A stretch of DNA of 64,000 bases. It comes from Nocardioides sp. B-3 (GTDB lineage Bacteria > Actinomycetota > Actinomycetes > Propionibacteriales > Nocardioidaceae). Position 1 is the stretch's first letter, and each line of letters opens with the position of its first letter. The stretch lies in assembly GCF_024703895.1 (NCBI RefSeq), contig NZ_CP087968.1, positions 3,410,001-3,474,000 on the forward strand. The letters are read 5' to 3'. Below, piece by piece: positions 1 to 11,635 of the stretch. The translations under genes and the position numbers were made by a program. The notes under the pieces are model-generated. The model worked only from the letters and a program-made list of their open reading frames with translations, made no database searches and was not told where the DNA came from.

Positions 1-2
1 CC

Positions 3-236
3 GCCGGCGGTGTCGTGATCGCGCCGCGTGGGGTTCCGCACGCGTTCCTCGTCACGTCCGAGACTGCCAGAGTGCTGTGGCTGCACACGCCGGGCTCCTG
101 CGAGGCGTTCTACCGCGAGGCCAGCGAGCCACTGTCCGACACGACGCCTCGGGTCGTCGACTTCGACCGGATCCGGGCCGCCGCGCTCACGGCCGGCGGC
201 ATCGACATCATCGGCCCGCCACCGTTCGCTGACTGA
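3..236 (+). CDS. Cupin-domain protein, C-terminal part
   Basis: The window opens inside this gene, and only the last 77 or so codons are present. The residues APRGVPHAF followed by a short beta-rich stretch match the second conserved cupin motif (PxGxxH), in which the histidine normally helps bind a metal. The downstream part carries no other recognisable domain. The enzymatic role, if any, cannot be assigned because the first cupin motif lies outside the window. It converges on the exonuclease gene, leaving only 15 bases between the two stop codons. Confidence 0.6.
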   Translation, partial: AGGVVIAPRGVPHAFLVTSETARVLWLHTPGSCEAFYREASEPLSDTTPRVVDFDRIRAAALTAGGIDIIGPPPFAD

Positions 237-251
237 CTCCTGCGGGCGCCG

Positions 252-1263
252 TCAGCGACCGGTGCGGGACGCCGGCTCTCCGGTCAGCACGCGTACGGCG
301 AGGTCGGTCGTCGCCTCGACGTTGAGGAACCCGACGACCCGGCTGACGCGATCGATGTCGAGCGGCAGCAGGCCGGGCGTGCCGGGGATGTCGGGGGTGA
401 GACCGAGGTCGAGGTCGTCGTGCCCCGACATCATCCGCACGTTGAAGTCGTAGCGCTCGCGGGCGCCCGGTGCGGTGAGTCGGCGGACGATGTTGGCCCC
501 GATGCGGCGACCGCCGGCATCGGCCGACCGGGCGTCGATCGCTGCGACCGGGGTGCGGCCCTCGTCGTGGTCGATGTCGGCCCACACCGCCGTCATCGAG
601 CCGGCGGCGGCGAGCAGGGCTGCCGCGGTCTTCTCGCCGATCCCCGAGACTCCGGGCAGGTTGTCGCTGGCGTCCCCGCGGAGGGCGGCGTAGGCCGGGT
701 AGTTCTCCGACGACACGCCGTACATGGCCTGCAGGCTGCGCGGGTTGAGCAGTGGCGATCCGTGGATGCCGCCGTTGATCAGTCGCAGCACCTGCGTGTG
801 CTCGCTGATCAGCGCGAACGCGTCGCGGTCGGAGGTGATGATGACGCAGCTCCAGTCGTTCGCGGTCGCCCACGTCGCGGCCGAGGCATTGACGTCGTCA
901 GCCTCGAGCCCCGGGGGAGTCAGCGTGGCGAGACCCGGGGCGTCGAGCAGCGCGCCCGCGCGCTCGAGCTGGTCGACGAGCTCGGCGTCCTTCTCCGCGC
1001 GACCGGCCTTGTAGTCGGGGTACTCATCTCGTCGCTTAGACGACGTGCGGTCGTCGAGCCCGAAGATCACGGCGTCGGGCGCGAAGCCCTCGATGGACTC
1101 GATGATCTGCCGCAGCATCCCGTGCAGCGCCCACGCCGGTCGGCCCGAGCGATCCGGGATCCGGGTGTGCGCACGCGCGTGGTGGTTGCAGGTGCAGCAG
1201 CGACGGGGCGTCGACGACGAGCAGCAGCTTGCGGCTGAGGGACGCGGAGGAGGGAGACGGCAT
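252..1263 (-). CDS. 5'-3' exonuclease, PIN/FEN-like (frameshifted)
   Basis: This is a stand-alone 5'-3' exonuclease of the DNA polymerase I N-terminal family, a structure-specific nuclease for flaps and primers. The N-terminus has KLLLVVDAPSLLH, with the first metal-binding aspartate. Further on come FGLDDRTSSKRRDEYPDYKA, EADDV, ITSDRD and the helix-hairpin-helix stretch GDASDNLPGVSGIGEKTAA. These are the conserved acidic cluster and DNA-binding loop of the family. One extra base near 1192 splits the frame; removing it restores an uninterrupted protein of about 336 residues. The ATG at 1263 is chosen because it directly precedes the conserved start. The break is most likely a sequencing error. 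Confidence 0.85.
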
Positions 1264-1394
1264 GGGAATCGCGGCCATGTTATGCGGGCAGGGGACTACG
1301 CGATCTTTGACCCGGATTGGTGACGCGCCGGACCGGCGCCCAGTCCTAGCGTGATCCCGGGCGGGGGCGCCCTCCCATGGAAGGTCGCACCAAA

Positions 1395-3341
1395 ATGCGC
1401 AAGATCAAGAAAATTGGTCTCGGGACGCAGAAGGTAGCTAGCACGCGAAGGTCACGACGCCGGGCGGTCATCGCCATCGCAGGTCTGATCGTCGGAGCGA
1501 CAGCAGTCGTGCCGCTGACCGCATCGTTCGCAGAGGACGGGCCGTACGCGGTTGAGACGCCAGCGCAGGTACCCGATGACGGCGCCACCCAGATCGAGGA
1601 TCCCGAGGGCAACGTCAAGGAGCTCGGTCCCGTCAACTCGAACACCACCAAGATCGGCGTCATCCACGACGATGCCGTGCCGACGCTCGACCTGACGAAC
1701 CCGAATGCCCGGGTCGACCTCCGGCAGGCCCGGCTGGACGTCCAGCGCGACCCGATCACCAATGACGACTGGCTCTACTTCGCGTGGGAGCGCGACAAGG
1801 CCACCGGCAGCGGCTTCATCGCCTACGAGTTCATGCAGGAAGAGGCTCCCGTGGAGTGCGCGTACGACACCGCCACCCAGGACGACCTCATCGACTTCTG
1901 CAACCCGTGGGCCAACCGCCGGAGCCGGCGACTTCATGATCCTGTGGGACCAGCAGGGCGGGAGCCCGGACCTGTTCCTGCGCAAGTGGACCGGCACCGA
2001 AGGCAACCTTGGTCCTGCTGCCGGCAGAGGAGCTCAGCGCAGCCAATTCGCAGGCGGCATACAGCGCCGACGGCTTCATGGGTGAGGCGGCGGTCAACCT
2101 GACCGACACCATCTTCGGGGGCGAGACGACTTGTCTGTCGTTCGCCAACACCATCCCGAGCACCGTGACCGGCAACTCCGACACAGCCGACTACAAGGAC
2201 ACGATCCTCGCGACGACCCCGCCCATCACGAACTGTGAGACGACGACGGTCACCACGCCCAAGACGGGCGCCGGCGCCGACATCCCGGCAGACGGACTCT
2301 CGATCGGGACCGGCGTCGTGGGGGCCAAGGACTCCGCGGTCGTGAGCCTGACGGGTGGGTCGGCCACTCCGGCCGGTTCGGTCTCCTTCTGGCTCTGCAA
2401 GGTGGACAGCCCTGCGCTGTGCGACACCGGTGGAACATCCATCGGTTCAACGAACCTGAGCGGTGCGGCCTATCCAGCGACGGTCGTTTCGCCGCAGGCC
2501 TACGTCACCTCCGCAGGTCGCTACTGCTGGCGAGCAGTGTTCAGCGGTGATGCAGCCAATGGCATCCCGGGGTCGTCCGACTCCGGGGCCAACGAGTGCT
2601 TCACCGTCAACCCCGGTGAACCCGACGCTGTCGACCAATGCCAGCGCGGACGTGAACCTCGGTAGCAACGTCAGTGACACCGCCACCCCGGGTGGGACGG
2701 CGACGCAACCGACCGCGGCAGTGATCCACACGACGGAAACCTCCGGAGCGCCTGCGGGTGGGACGATCACCTTCAAGCTCTACGGACCGAGCACGACCGG
2801 CTGTGGCGACCTCGTCCACACGACGGCCGCCGTGAACGTCAGCGGGAACGGCGACTACAACTCGCCGACGTTCCAGCCGACAGTGGCCGGCACCTACCAC
2901 TGGGTGGCGGTGTACAGCGGGAACTCGCCGAACACCAACGGCAAGACTCACAACGCTGACTGTGCGGATGCCAACGAGGACGTTGTCGTCAAGACCGTGA
3001 AGTCGTCGATGAAGACGGCACAGACCCGGGTTCCGAACGACTCGGCCGAGATCTCTGCGCCGGCGGGGAGTGGCAACCTGGCGGGCAACGTGTTCTTCAC
3101 GCTCTACCCGTCGAGCGACTGCACGGGCACGCCCCTCTACACGTCGGGCGCGGTTGCCGTGGCGGGGGCTTCGCCCCAGACCGTGGGGACGTCCAACACA
3201 GCGGCCGTCTCCGCATCGGGCAGCTTCTCCCGGAAGGTGAGCTACGACAGCACCAACGCTGCGCAGGAGGACATCCCGAACAGCTGTCACGAGACGTCCG
3301 ACCTGACCATCACCAACGGGGGGACGGTATCCAGCCCCTGA
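1395..3341 (+). CDS. Secreted Ig-like repeat protein (frameshifted)
   Basis: This is a large secreted protein of unknown role. The ATG at 1395 follows a GGAAGG ribosome-binding site and opens a positively charged stretch (MRKIKKIG), a long hydrophobic core (AVIAIAGLIVGATAVVPL) and a probable signal peptidase site near ASFA-EDG. The rest is Thr/Ser/Gly-rich, with at least three Ig-like modules of about 100 residues. Each has a pattern such as GSVSFWLC or GTITFKLY, then AGRYCWRAVFSG or AGTYHWVAVYSG, typical of bacterial Ig-like surface domains. Paired cysteines suggest one disulfide per module. Three frame changes, near 1915, 2010 and 2630, interrupt it. Total length would be about 650 residues. 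An alternative ATG lies at 1377. Confidence 0.75.
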
Positions 3342-3353
3342 GATGACACACAC

Positions 3354-3393
3354 AGCGCTGCCGCTGGACCAGTCCGGGTCCAGCGGCAGCGCT
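3354..3393. terminator. Strong hairpin between convergent genes
   Basis: A perfect 17-bp inverted repeat (3354-3370 and 3377-3393) with a 6-base loop lies between the stop codon of the secreted Ig-like gene and the stop codon of fprA. The flanks extend it weakly (ACACAC before, GTGTG after). There is no long T-run, which is common for actinobacterial terminators. Its position suits a shared bidirectional terminator. Confidence 0.8.
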
Positions 3394-3419
3394 GCGTCAT
3401 GTGTGGGTCATGTGCGGGT

Positions 3420-4749
3420 TCAGCGACCGGCCGCGAGCATCTCGTCGCGGGTTGCGACCTTGACCCGCGTCCGGCCGGACGGCTCGCCGAGGGCGATCTC
3501 GTGCTGGTCGAGGCGCAGCCAGTGATCGAGGTTGGCCACCTCGACGCCGCGCTCGAGCAGAAACGCGTCGACGGCTTCCGGCTCGCGCGATGTCGCGGTC
3601 GGCGTGGTCTCGGCAACGAGGTGCGACACCGTCTCGGCAGCGTCGCTCTTCGTGTGACCGATCAGGCCGATCGGGCCGCGCTTGATCCAGCCGGTGACGA
3701 AGGTGCCGGGGATCCGGTCGCCGTCCGGGTCGAGCACGCGCCCGCCGTCGTTGGGGACGACCGCCTTGCGGTCATCGAACGGCAGGCCGACGACCGAGGT
3801 GCTGCGATAGCCGACGGCGCGGTAGACGGCCCGGACGTCCCAGTCGGTGATCAGGCCGGTGCCTTCTGACCGAGTCGTCGCCGACGAGCCGGGTTCGCTC
3901 GGTGCGCAGCGTCTCGACGGCGCCGTCGCCGGTGATCTCGACCGGCTGCTCAAGGAAGTGCAGGTGGATGCGGTGCGGCTTGCCGGTGGGCTCGCGGCCG
4001 ACCCAGTTGGACAGGGTGTCGAGCACCATCTTGGCCTGCTTGTTCTTCGCGATGTGGGCCATGCTCGCGTCGTCGACCTCGAACCCCTCGGGGTGCACGA
4101 TCACGTCGACGTTGGGGGAGTGCGCGAGCTCGCGCAGCTCGAGCGGCGAGAACTTCGCGTACGCCGGACCGCGACGTGCGAAGACGTGCACATCGGTCGC
4201 GCGCTTGGCCTTCAGGCCCTCGTAGACGTGTGCGGGGATGTCGGTGGTGAGCATCTCGTCACCGGTCTTGGCGAGCACCCCGGCCACGTCGAGCGCGACG
4301 TTGCCGGCGCCGAGCACCGCGACGTGCTCGGCCTCGAGCGGCCGGGTCGTCGGTGCGTCGGGGTGCGAGTCGTACCACGAGACGAAGTCGGCGGCGCCGT
4401 ACGAACCGCGCAGGTCCTCGCCCGGGATGCCGAGGTCGCGGTCGGCGCGCGCGCCGGTCGCCACGATGACGGCGTCGTAGAACTCGCGGAGCTCCTCGAG
4501 CTTGATGTCGTCGCCGAGGTCGACGTTGCCGAGCAGGCGGACCTCGGGGTGCAGCAGGACGCGCTGGAGCGCCTTGATGATCTCCTTGATCCGCGGGTGG
4601 TCGGGCGCGACGCCGTAGCGCACGAGACCGAAGGGCGCGGGAAGCCGCTCGAGGATGTCGATCGAGACGTCGACCTCGGACTTGACGAGCTGGTCGGCGG
4701 CATAGATGCCGGCCGGTCCACCGCCGACGATGGCAACACGAAGGGTCAT
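3420..4749 (-). CDS. fprA: Ferredoxin--NADP+ reductase, FprA type (frameshifted)
   Basis: This FAD enzyme of the adrenodoxin reductase family transfers electrons between NADPH and ferredoxin. The N-terminus RVAIVGGGPAGIYAADQL is the FAD-binding Rossmann motif. PFGLVRYGVAPDHPRIK is the family signature, AVIVATGA follows, and VAVLGAGNVALDVA is the NADPH-binding motif. The C-terminal part contains GTFVTGWIKRGPIGLIGHTK, also diagnostic. Length is about 443 residues, close to M. tuberculosis FprA. A single frame change lies near 3870. The start at 4749 puts the flavin motif at residue 4, as in homologues. It is transcribed divergently from a LysR regulator 92 bases away, which may control it. Confidence 0.92.
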
Positions 4750-4791
4750 GCCGAGAATTCTCGCCGATGCCCATGCGGTCACAGAACGAAG

Positions 4792-4811
4792 TTGTGGTTG
4801 TGAGACCACAA
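4792..4811. promoter_or_regulatory. Inverted repeat, candidate LysR operator
   Basis: TTGTGGT (4792-4798) and ACCACAA (4805-4811) form a perfect 7-bp inverted repeat with a 6-base spacer. It sits in the 92-base gap between the divergent fprA and LysR-type regulator genes. LysR-type regulators usually bind interrupted dyads in such gaps to control themselves and the divergent neighbour. Binding is inferred, not shown. Confidence 0.5.
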
Positions 4812-4841
4812 GAGTGGCTTGTGTCACGCTAGCCTCGGTGC

Positions 4842-5769
4842 GTGCTGGGATCCCATGTGCCGGAGCTGCGTGCCCCGGAGCTGCTCGTCGAGGTCGCTCG
4901 GTCCGGCAGCCTGAGTGCGGCAGCCGAGCTGTTGGGCATCACCCAGCAGGCGGCGTCGTCGCGGATCCGCACCATGGAGTCGCTGATCGGCGCGCCGTTG
5001 CTCGTGCGCACGCGACGTGGTTCGGCTCTGACGCCGACGGGCGACCTCGTCGTGCAGTGGGCCGCGCGGGTGCTCGAGGAAGCCGCCCAGCTCGATGCGG
5101 GCATCGCGGCACTCCGGTCCGATCGACGAGGCCACCTGCGTATCGCGGCGAGCCTGACGATCGCCGAGCACCTGCTGCCGGGTTGGCTGGTCGCCGTACG
5201 CGCCGATCAGGTGCGCGCCGGTCACGAGCCCACGGACTTCACGATGACCGCCACCAACAGCGAGCGCGTCGTCGCGCTCGTCACCGCCGGCGAGGTCGAC
5301 CTCGGCTTCGTGGAGGGGCCCGACGCCCCGACCGGGCTGCACCACCGCCCGGTCGGTCGCGACGAGCTCGTGGTCGTGGTCGCGAAGGATCACGAGTGGG
5401 CCCTGCGCTCCCGCCGCCGGGTCGCTGCCGGCACGCTGGCGGCCACGCCGCTCGTCGTGCGCGAGGCTGGTTCGGGAACGCGCACCGTGCTGGAGCGCGC
5501 ACTCACCGGCCTGCCCGTCGCGGCACCGGTGCTCGAGCTGTCGAGCACGGCGGCGGTGCGTGCCGCGGTCGCCGCCGGCGCCGGTCCCGCGGTGATCGGG
5601 GCGCACGCGGTTCGCGACGACCCGGCCACCGGACGACTCGTCGCGATCTCGGTGACCGGCCTCGACCTGACGCGCCGGCTCAATGCCGTGTGGCGCGACG
5701 GTGCGCAGCCACCGTCGGGCCCCGCGCGAGCTCGTAGCGCGCGCCGTGCGGAGCCACCGGGGACGCTGA
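4842..5769 (+). CDS. LysR-family transcriptional regulator
   Basis: The N-terminal winged helix-turn-helix spans about residues 8-65: GSLSAAAELLGITQQAASSR is the recognition-helix region. A linker helix and a periplasmic-binding-protein-like effector domain follow (LRIAASLTIAEHLLPGW, then VDLGFVEGPDAP). It begins at a GTG. One base change in phase near 5725 makes the C-terminus run on; in the corrected phase the protein ends at the TGA at 5767-5769 with ELVARAVRSHRGR, giving about 308 residues, normal for the family. The divergent arrangement with fprA and the dyad between them suggest mutual regulation. The effector ligand is unknown. Confidence 0.85.
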
Positions 5770-5864
5770 CCCGCCCCGTTCGTCGAGGGTGTCGGTGCCT
5801 TCTGGGATGCTGACCGCCGGTCAGGGCAGGAGCAGGGCAGCGACACCGGGAGGGTCGATCGGTT

Positions 5865-7366
5865 GTGAGCGAGATCGCCGGGGAGCTGGCGCGGGTCCGA
5901 TCCGCGTTCGCGCAGCCCACCTTGACGCTGCTGCACCAGCGCCGGGCGCCGGTCGTCATCACGATCTTCCGAGCGGCGTTCGGCCGCAACAACAAGCCGA
6001 TCGCGACCGCCCGGCTGCACACCCAGTGGGAAGACCACCTCGCGCAGATCCGGCTCGCCGGTGAGACCGACGTCCCCAACGGCAGCGGTCGCGAGATCTG
6101 TCATCGCTGGATGCGCGGCCAGTGGCTCGTGCGGTCGCTCGGACGAGGCCGGCCACGAGGTCTACTCGCTGACCTCCCACGCGCAGCAGGCGCTCGAGCT
6201 GGTCAAGAACCTCGCCCGCGACCGGGCCACCCTCAGCGAGCACCGGATCGCCACGATCCTCGGCACCGTGCGCCGGTTCAACGCCGAGGCCAACCCGGAC
6301 CGCACGGCCCGGGTGACGATCCTCAACGGCGAGATCGCCCGGCTGCAGGCGGAGCGCGACCGGCTGGTCGAGGGCGCCGAGATCGTCAGCGCGACCGAGG
6401 ACTACATGCTCGAGGGCTTCACCGAGCTGCTCTCACTGATCTCGGCACTGCCGAGCGACTTCGCCCGCGTCGAGGAGCGGTTCGCCACCATCCGCAGCGA
6501 GATCCCGGCCGCCTTCCGTGCCGAGGACCGACCGGCCGGCGAGGTCATCGACGACTACCTCGCACGCGCCGACGCGCTGGTGACGGCCACGCACGAGGGC
6601 CGCGCGTTCGAGGGCGCCTTCGCCCTGCTCCGCGACGACGCCCCCGGTGACCCAGCTGCGCGAGGACCTCACCGCACTGCTCGACCACCCGCTGTCCGAC
6701 ACGATCCCGGGCGAACCCGACCGTGCGGAGCTCCGCGGCACGGTCCGGCTCGTGCGCGACGGACTCGACCGGGTGCTCGCCCAGCGGTCGCGCGTCACGG
6801 CGACCCTGAGGGAATACATCGTCTCCCACGACGACGCCCGCGATCGTGAGCTCGAGCAGACCCTGCGCCCGGTGGAGTCCGAGCTGATGGCGTGGATGGC
6901 CACGACCGGTCCGCGCGCGAGCCACGACGTGCCCCTGCTGCCTGCCCGCGCCAACGTCGACCACCTGCGTGAGCGATTCCACGACCCGGCCGACGACGTG
7001 CTGCCCGATCGCATCGCCGTGGCCGACCCCGCTGACGCGCCGACCGTCTCCCTCGCCTCGCTGATGGCGCAGGGCGGTCCGCGGCTCGGATCCCTGCGCG
7101 AGCGCCTCGAGCAGGCGCTCATCGACCTGTTGCCCGCGGCGTCCCTCGGTGAGCTGTTCGACGGCCCGGAGCCGTCCATGCGCCGCCCGGTCGAGATCTT
7201 CGGCCTGCTGCACCTCGCCGCCGAGCACGGCTGGGAGTCGGACGACACGCTCGAGTCCTATGCCACCGTCCGGCACGACGGGTCGCGTCGCGCGTTCGCC
7301 GTACCCCGCATGCCGTTGCCCGACCCCGACCTCGCACACGACGACCAGCAGGAGACCCCAGCATGA
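5865..7366 (+). CDS. jetA: Wadjet subunit JetA (DUF3375), frameshifted
   Basis: This is the kleisin-like subunit of a Wadjet SMC complex, which senses and cleaves small circular DNA such as plasmids. The protein of about 500 residues begins LARVRSAFAQPTLTLLHQRR and continues with FRAAFGRNN and HTQWEDHL. It then has the long helical region with SHAQQALELVKNL and RFNAEANPD. All are recognisable DUF3375 features. Changes of phase near 6135 and 6645 split it. It is the first gene of a three-gene operon with jetB and jetC, in the usual Wadjet order. The start at 5865 is a GTG. Assignment rests on family knowledge plus gene order. Confidence 0.88.
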
Positions 7367-7442
7367 GCGAGCGCAGCGAGCGAATCAGCAAGTACAGCGC
7401 GAATGGTGCCTCATGCGCGCACGGAGCGAAGCGAGTACGTGC
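7364..7442. repeat. Short GAGCG-rich repeat leader upstream of jetB
   Basis: The gap between jetA and jetB contains two related blocks, one built on GAGCGAGCGCAGCGAGCGAA and one on GGAGCGAAGCGAG. GAGCGCAGCGAG also occurs in the larger hairpin repeat at 56262-56362. Such blocks look like short interspersed palindromic-type repeats. The second block also supplies purines upstream of the jetB ATG. Confidence 0.4.
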
Positions 7443-8177
7443 ATGAGCTTGGACATCGACATCGAGGCACCCGACGGCGAGGACTTCGACCTCGATCTCG
7501 ATGACGCCTCCGTGTCGCTGTGGGAGGGCGACGAGGGCGGGCTGGAGCACGGCCAGCGGCTTGCCCCGGTGACGCTGCTCAAGCAGAGGTTCATCAGTGC
7601 CCGCACCCACCCGCGCGACTGGCGGGTGCTGGTCGAGCACGAGCGGGTGCTGCGCTCACGCCTCAACGACCTGTTCCTCGACCTCCAGATCGACCGGGCC
7701 CGCGAGGTCGCGTGGAAGCGGCAGGCCGTGTCCGAGACCGGCAGTCGCCTGCCGACCCTGCTGTACGACGCAGCGTGGTCGCGCGAGGAGACGCTGGTGC
7801 TCGTCCACCTGCGCGATCGCCTGCGCGCCGGCATGGCGGGCGGTGACGCGCGGGGTCTACATCGACCGCGAGGACATCGTCGAATACGTCGCGAGCTTCC
7901 GGCCGGCGCACGCCACCGACGAGGCCGGCGACGAAAAGCGTGCTCGCAATGCCGTGATCAGCATCGTCAAGACCGGGCTGTTGATCAGCACCGCCACCGA
8001 TGACCGCTTCGAGATCAGCGAGGCCGTCGAGCCGTTGCTGCCCCTCGAGCTGCTCCGGGAGCTGCTCGAGGCCCTGCAGCGCGCCAACGGCGTGCCCCCG
8101 GAGGCGGAGGACGATCCGCTCTTCGACGACGGTGAGTCCGCGCTCATTGCCTCCTACGACGCACCCGAGGGGAGTGA
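7443..8177 (+). CDS. jetB: Wadjet subunit JetB (DUF4194), frameshifted
   Basis: This is the KITE-like winged-helix partner that bridges JetA and JetC. After an acidic N-terminus (residues 1-25, Asp/Glu-rich) comes LKQRFISARTHPRDWRVLVE. The DUF4194 core follows with LNDLFLDLQIDRAREVAWKR, TLLYDAAWSREETLVLVHLR and, after a one-base slip near 7845, VYIDREDIVEYVASFRP. A winged-helix tail with TGLLISTATDDRFEISEAVE ends near the TGA at 8175-8177. That last stop needs one further missing base, so the exact end is uncertain. The gene starts 77 bases after jetA and ends just before the jetC ATG, implying translational coupling. Confidence 0.85.
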
Positions 8178-8179
8178 CG

Positions 8180-11100
8180 ATGTCGATCGACGAGGTCGAG
8201 CAGATCCACGACGACGGGACCGTCGACGGTCTCTTCGAGCACGGGGTCGTCGCCGCCCCCGCGGACGACACGATGCAGTGGCGGGCGGCGCTGCTGCAGC
8301 TGGTCAACTGGGGCGGCTTCGGTGGCCTGACCACGGTCCCGCTCCGCGGCGAGGCAACGATGATCTCCGGCGGCTCCGGGGTCGGCAAGAGCACCATCCT
8401 CGATGCCTACACCGCGCTGATGATGCCCTCGGACACGAAGTTCAACGGCGCCTCCAACGACGCGGTGGCCGGCCGCGCGCGGCGTCGGACAGCGCAACCT
8501 GCTGTCCTACCTGCGCGGGAGCCGTCGACGTGATCGACGACCCGACGACCGGCCGGCCGGTCGAGAAGCTGCTGCAGGGGCAAGGGCGCCGACACTGGGG
8601 CGCGGTCGCGATGACCTTCGTCAACGACCGGGGCGGCCGCTTCACCGCGCTGCGCACCTACTACGTCCCGCGACGCGCGACGCGTTCGGGCGACGTCCAG
8701 ATGCAGCTCGCCACCCACGAGGGTTCGCTCAGCCTCGAGACGCTGGAGGTCGCCGTACCCGACCACTTCCACGCCAACACCCTCAAGAAGATCTTCCCGG
8801 GGATCCGGGTGCACCGCACCTATGCCGAATACTCCGCCGTCCTGCACGCGCCCTCGGCATCGGTGCCAACGGCGACGGCGCGAAGGCGCTGCGGCTGCTT
8901 GCCCGTATCCGGGCCGGCAACCAGGGTGCGCAGCGTCGACGAGCTCTACAAGGAGATGGTGCTCGAGCGGCCGTCGACCTATGCGGCGGCCGACCGGGCG
9001 ATCGAGCACTTCGACGACCTTGACGCAGCCCACACCGCAATGCGCACCGAGGAGCAGAAGCTCGAGCTGCTCGAGCCCATCACCGCGCTGCACGAGCGCA
9101 AGGTCGCGGCGCGTCGGCGACAGGCCGAGCTGGATTCCTACGGCGTCACCCTGACCGGTGACACGCCGCTGCGACTGTGGTTGCTGCAGACCCACCTGCG
9201 GCTGCTCGAGGCGGCCGTGGCCGCCAACCGCGACGCACGCTCGTCGACCGGTGCCGAGCTGGCCGCCGTCACCTCCGCGGAGGTGGCGCGCCACCGGGAC
9301 CTCGAGGACGCCAAGGAGGCGCACCGCGCGTCCGGCGGTTCGACCCTGCAGGCACTCGGGTTGTCGATGGAGCAGGAACAGGTGGTCCGTGAGGACCGGC
9401 TCGGTCGGCGTGCCACGCTGCAGGAGCGCCTGCTGCCGCTGATCGATACGCTCTCGCCGACCGTCGAGGAGGCGCTCGGCTCGGCTGCCGACTTCGCTCG
9501 GTTCCGGGAGCAGGCGCGGCAGTGGCTGGCCGGGCGGGAGGCCGACCACGGCCGCCTCAAGCAGGAGCGCGATGCCGCGCTGCGACGCGGATATCCGCTG
9601 CAGCAGCGCCAGAGCGAGCTGCGCTCCGAACGCGCCTCGTTGGAGGGGCGGGCCAGCCGGGTGCCCGCGCCGCTGCACGAGATGCGGGCGGAGGTGGCGG
9701 CCGCGGGCGGGCTCGGCGTCGGCGAGCTGCCGTTCGTGGCGGAGCTGATCGATGTCGCGCCCGAGGAGGCGCGCTGGCGCACGGCGATCGAGACGGTTCT
9801 CGGCGGCACAGCGCGGGTGATGCTCGTGCCGCTCGACCGTCTCGACGACTTCTCGGCGGCCATCGACGGGCTGCAGCTGCGGGGTCGGCTGACCTTCGAG
9901 GGCGTGCAGCTCGACCTGCCGGACCCGGGTCCGGCCGACCCGGAGTCCATCGCGGGCAAGCTGAGCTTCAAGGACTCGGCATTCTCCGGGTGGGTGCAGG
10001 GGCACGTCTCGGACGCCGCGCGCAACGCGCTCTGCGTCGAGACCGCAGCCGGGCTGACGGGGCCCGGGCTGCGGGTCACGCTGGCCGGGCAGACCCGCAG
10101 CGGTCGACGGGGAGCCCACGGACGCGGCAGCCAGCGCAACATCATCGGCTTCTCCAACGAGGACGCGCTGGCCGAGATCGACGAGGAGCTCTCCGCGATC
10201 ACCGAGCAGCTCGGTGCCGTGGACGGCCGTGTCGCCGAGCTCGACCGGCAGCTGCGGGTCTCGGACCGCCAGCGCGCTGCCTACGACGCCGTGGCGGCCG
10301 CGCGGTTCGATGACATCGACGTGGACGGCAGCGACCGCCGTCTCGCCGAGCTGGAGCGACGGCGCGGTGAGATCCTCGGTTCCGACGACAAGCTCCGGGT
10401 GCTGCAGCAGCAGATCGAGCAGCTCGCCGTCGACTCGGAGGAGGCCCGCGAGCAGCGGTTCGGCCCGGAGCAGCGGCAGCGAGAGCTCAACAACGCCCAC
10501 GGCGAGCTGGTGGACTCCGAGGATCTCGTGAAGGATCGACTGGAAGCCATGCGGGCCACCGGGGAGGTGGTGCTGACCGCGGAGCAGGACGCCGCACTGT
10601 CGGTGGAGCTCGCCGCCGCGGTCGCTCCGGCCGATCCCGATGAGCTCGACCGGTTCAATGACAACTCGCAGCGGCTGGGGGAGCGGCTGCGCACCGCTGT
10701 CGCGGACGCCGAGGCCGAGATCAAGCGGGCGGAGGAGGACCTCGCGGGGATCTTCCGCCTGTACAAGTTCCAGTGGGACTCGCCCAACCCGGGCGAGACC
10801 GTCGACTCCTACCCCGACTATGCCCGCATCCTCGAGGAGATCCGTGGCAAGGGTCTGGCCGATCGCCGGTCGGAGTGGCGTCGCCGTCTCACCGAGTGGA
10901 GCGGCCGGGACCTCGTGCCCCTCGTCGGCGCCATGGCTGCCTCGATCGAGGACATCGAGGACCGGCTCGAGCCGATCAACGCGATCCTGCGACGACTCAA
11001 GTTCGGCGGCGCCGCGGGCGATCGACTCCGGATCCGGCTCCGGCGTCTGGCGCCGGCGCACGTGCAGGTGTACATGAAGGACCTTCGGGCACTGTCCGCC

Positions 11101-11635
11101 GGCGCGACCAGCGAGCTGGCCGAGGCCGACCCGGGACCAGCGCTTCATCGACCTGAGCCGTTTCATGACCCAGCTCCGCAAGCCCGCGCAGGTGGGCGAC
11201 GGCACGAGCGAACGCGACCGGCTCCTCGACGTACGACGACATGTCGAGATCAGCGCCGAGCGCTACGACCACCTCACCGGCGAGCTGCGAGCGACCTACC
11301 GAACCCTCGGTGAGAAGAGTGGCGGCGAGAGCCGGGAGCTGGTGGCCTTCATCGTGGGCTCGGCCCTGCGTTTCCGCCTCGGCGACGAGATGCGCTCTCG
11401 GCCCCGGTTCGCGCCGGTCTTCCTCGACGAGGGCTTCGTGAAGGCCGACTCGGAGTTTGCCGGCCGCGCCGTGCAGGCCCGGCGCGGTCTCGGCTTCCAG
11501 CTGATCATCGGCGTCCCGCTCGACAAGGTGACCGGGCTCGAGCCGCACATGGACGAGCTGCTCGCGATCACCAAGAACAGCGCGACCCACCAGTCGTGGA
11601 TCACCCCGATCACCGATGTGGCGGCGAGCCGGTAG
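8180..11635 (+). CDS. jetC: Wadjet SMC-like ATPase JetC, frameshifted
   Basis: This is the motor subunit, an SMC/MukB-like ATPase with a long coiled coil and a hinge. The ATP-binding head is split. Walker A, GGSGVGKST, lies at about residues 64-72; the C-terminal half carries the signature GEKSGGES and Walker B PVFLDEGF. Between them come heptad-rich Glu/Arg/Leu segments and a hinge-like globular stretch (FVAELIDVAPEEARWRTAIE, then GRLTFEGVQLDL). Corrected length is about 1150 residues, normal for JetC. Phase changes lie near 8475, 8860/8900 and 11135. The start ATG at 8180 follows GGAG. No jetD follows: the next gene, 133 bases on, is a secreted protease. Confidence 0.9.

Noticed and set aside
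3342-3419. A small gene in the gap between the Ig-like protein and fprA
   Set aside because: The open frames there are made by the perfect hairpin and are better explained as a terminator.
8407-11205. A 932-codon open frame on the strand opposite jetC
   Set aside because: It is the complement of a clear SMC-like gene, has biased composition and no recognisable domains; long antisense frames are expected at this GC content.
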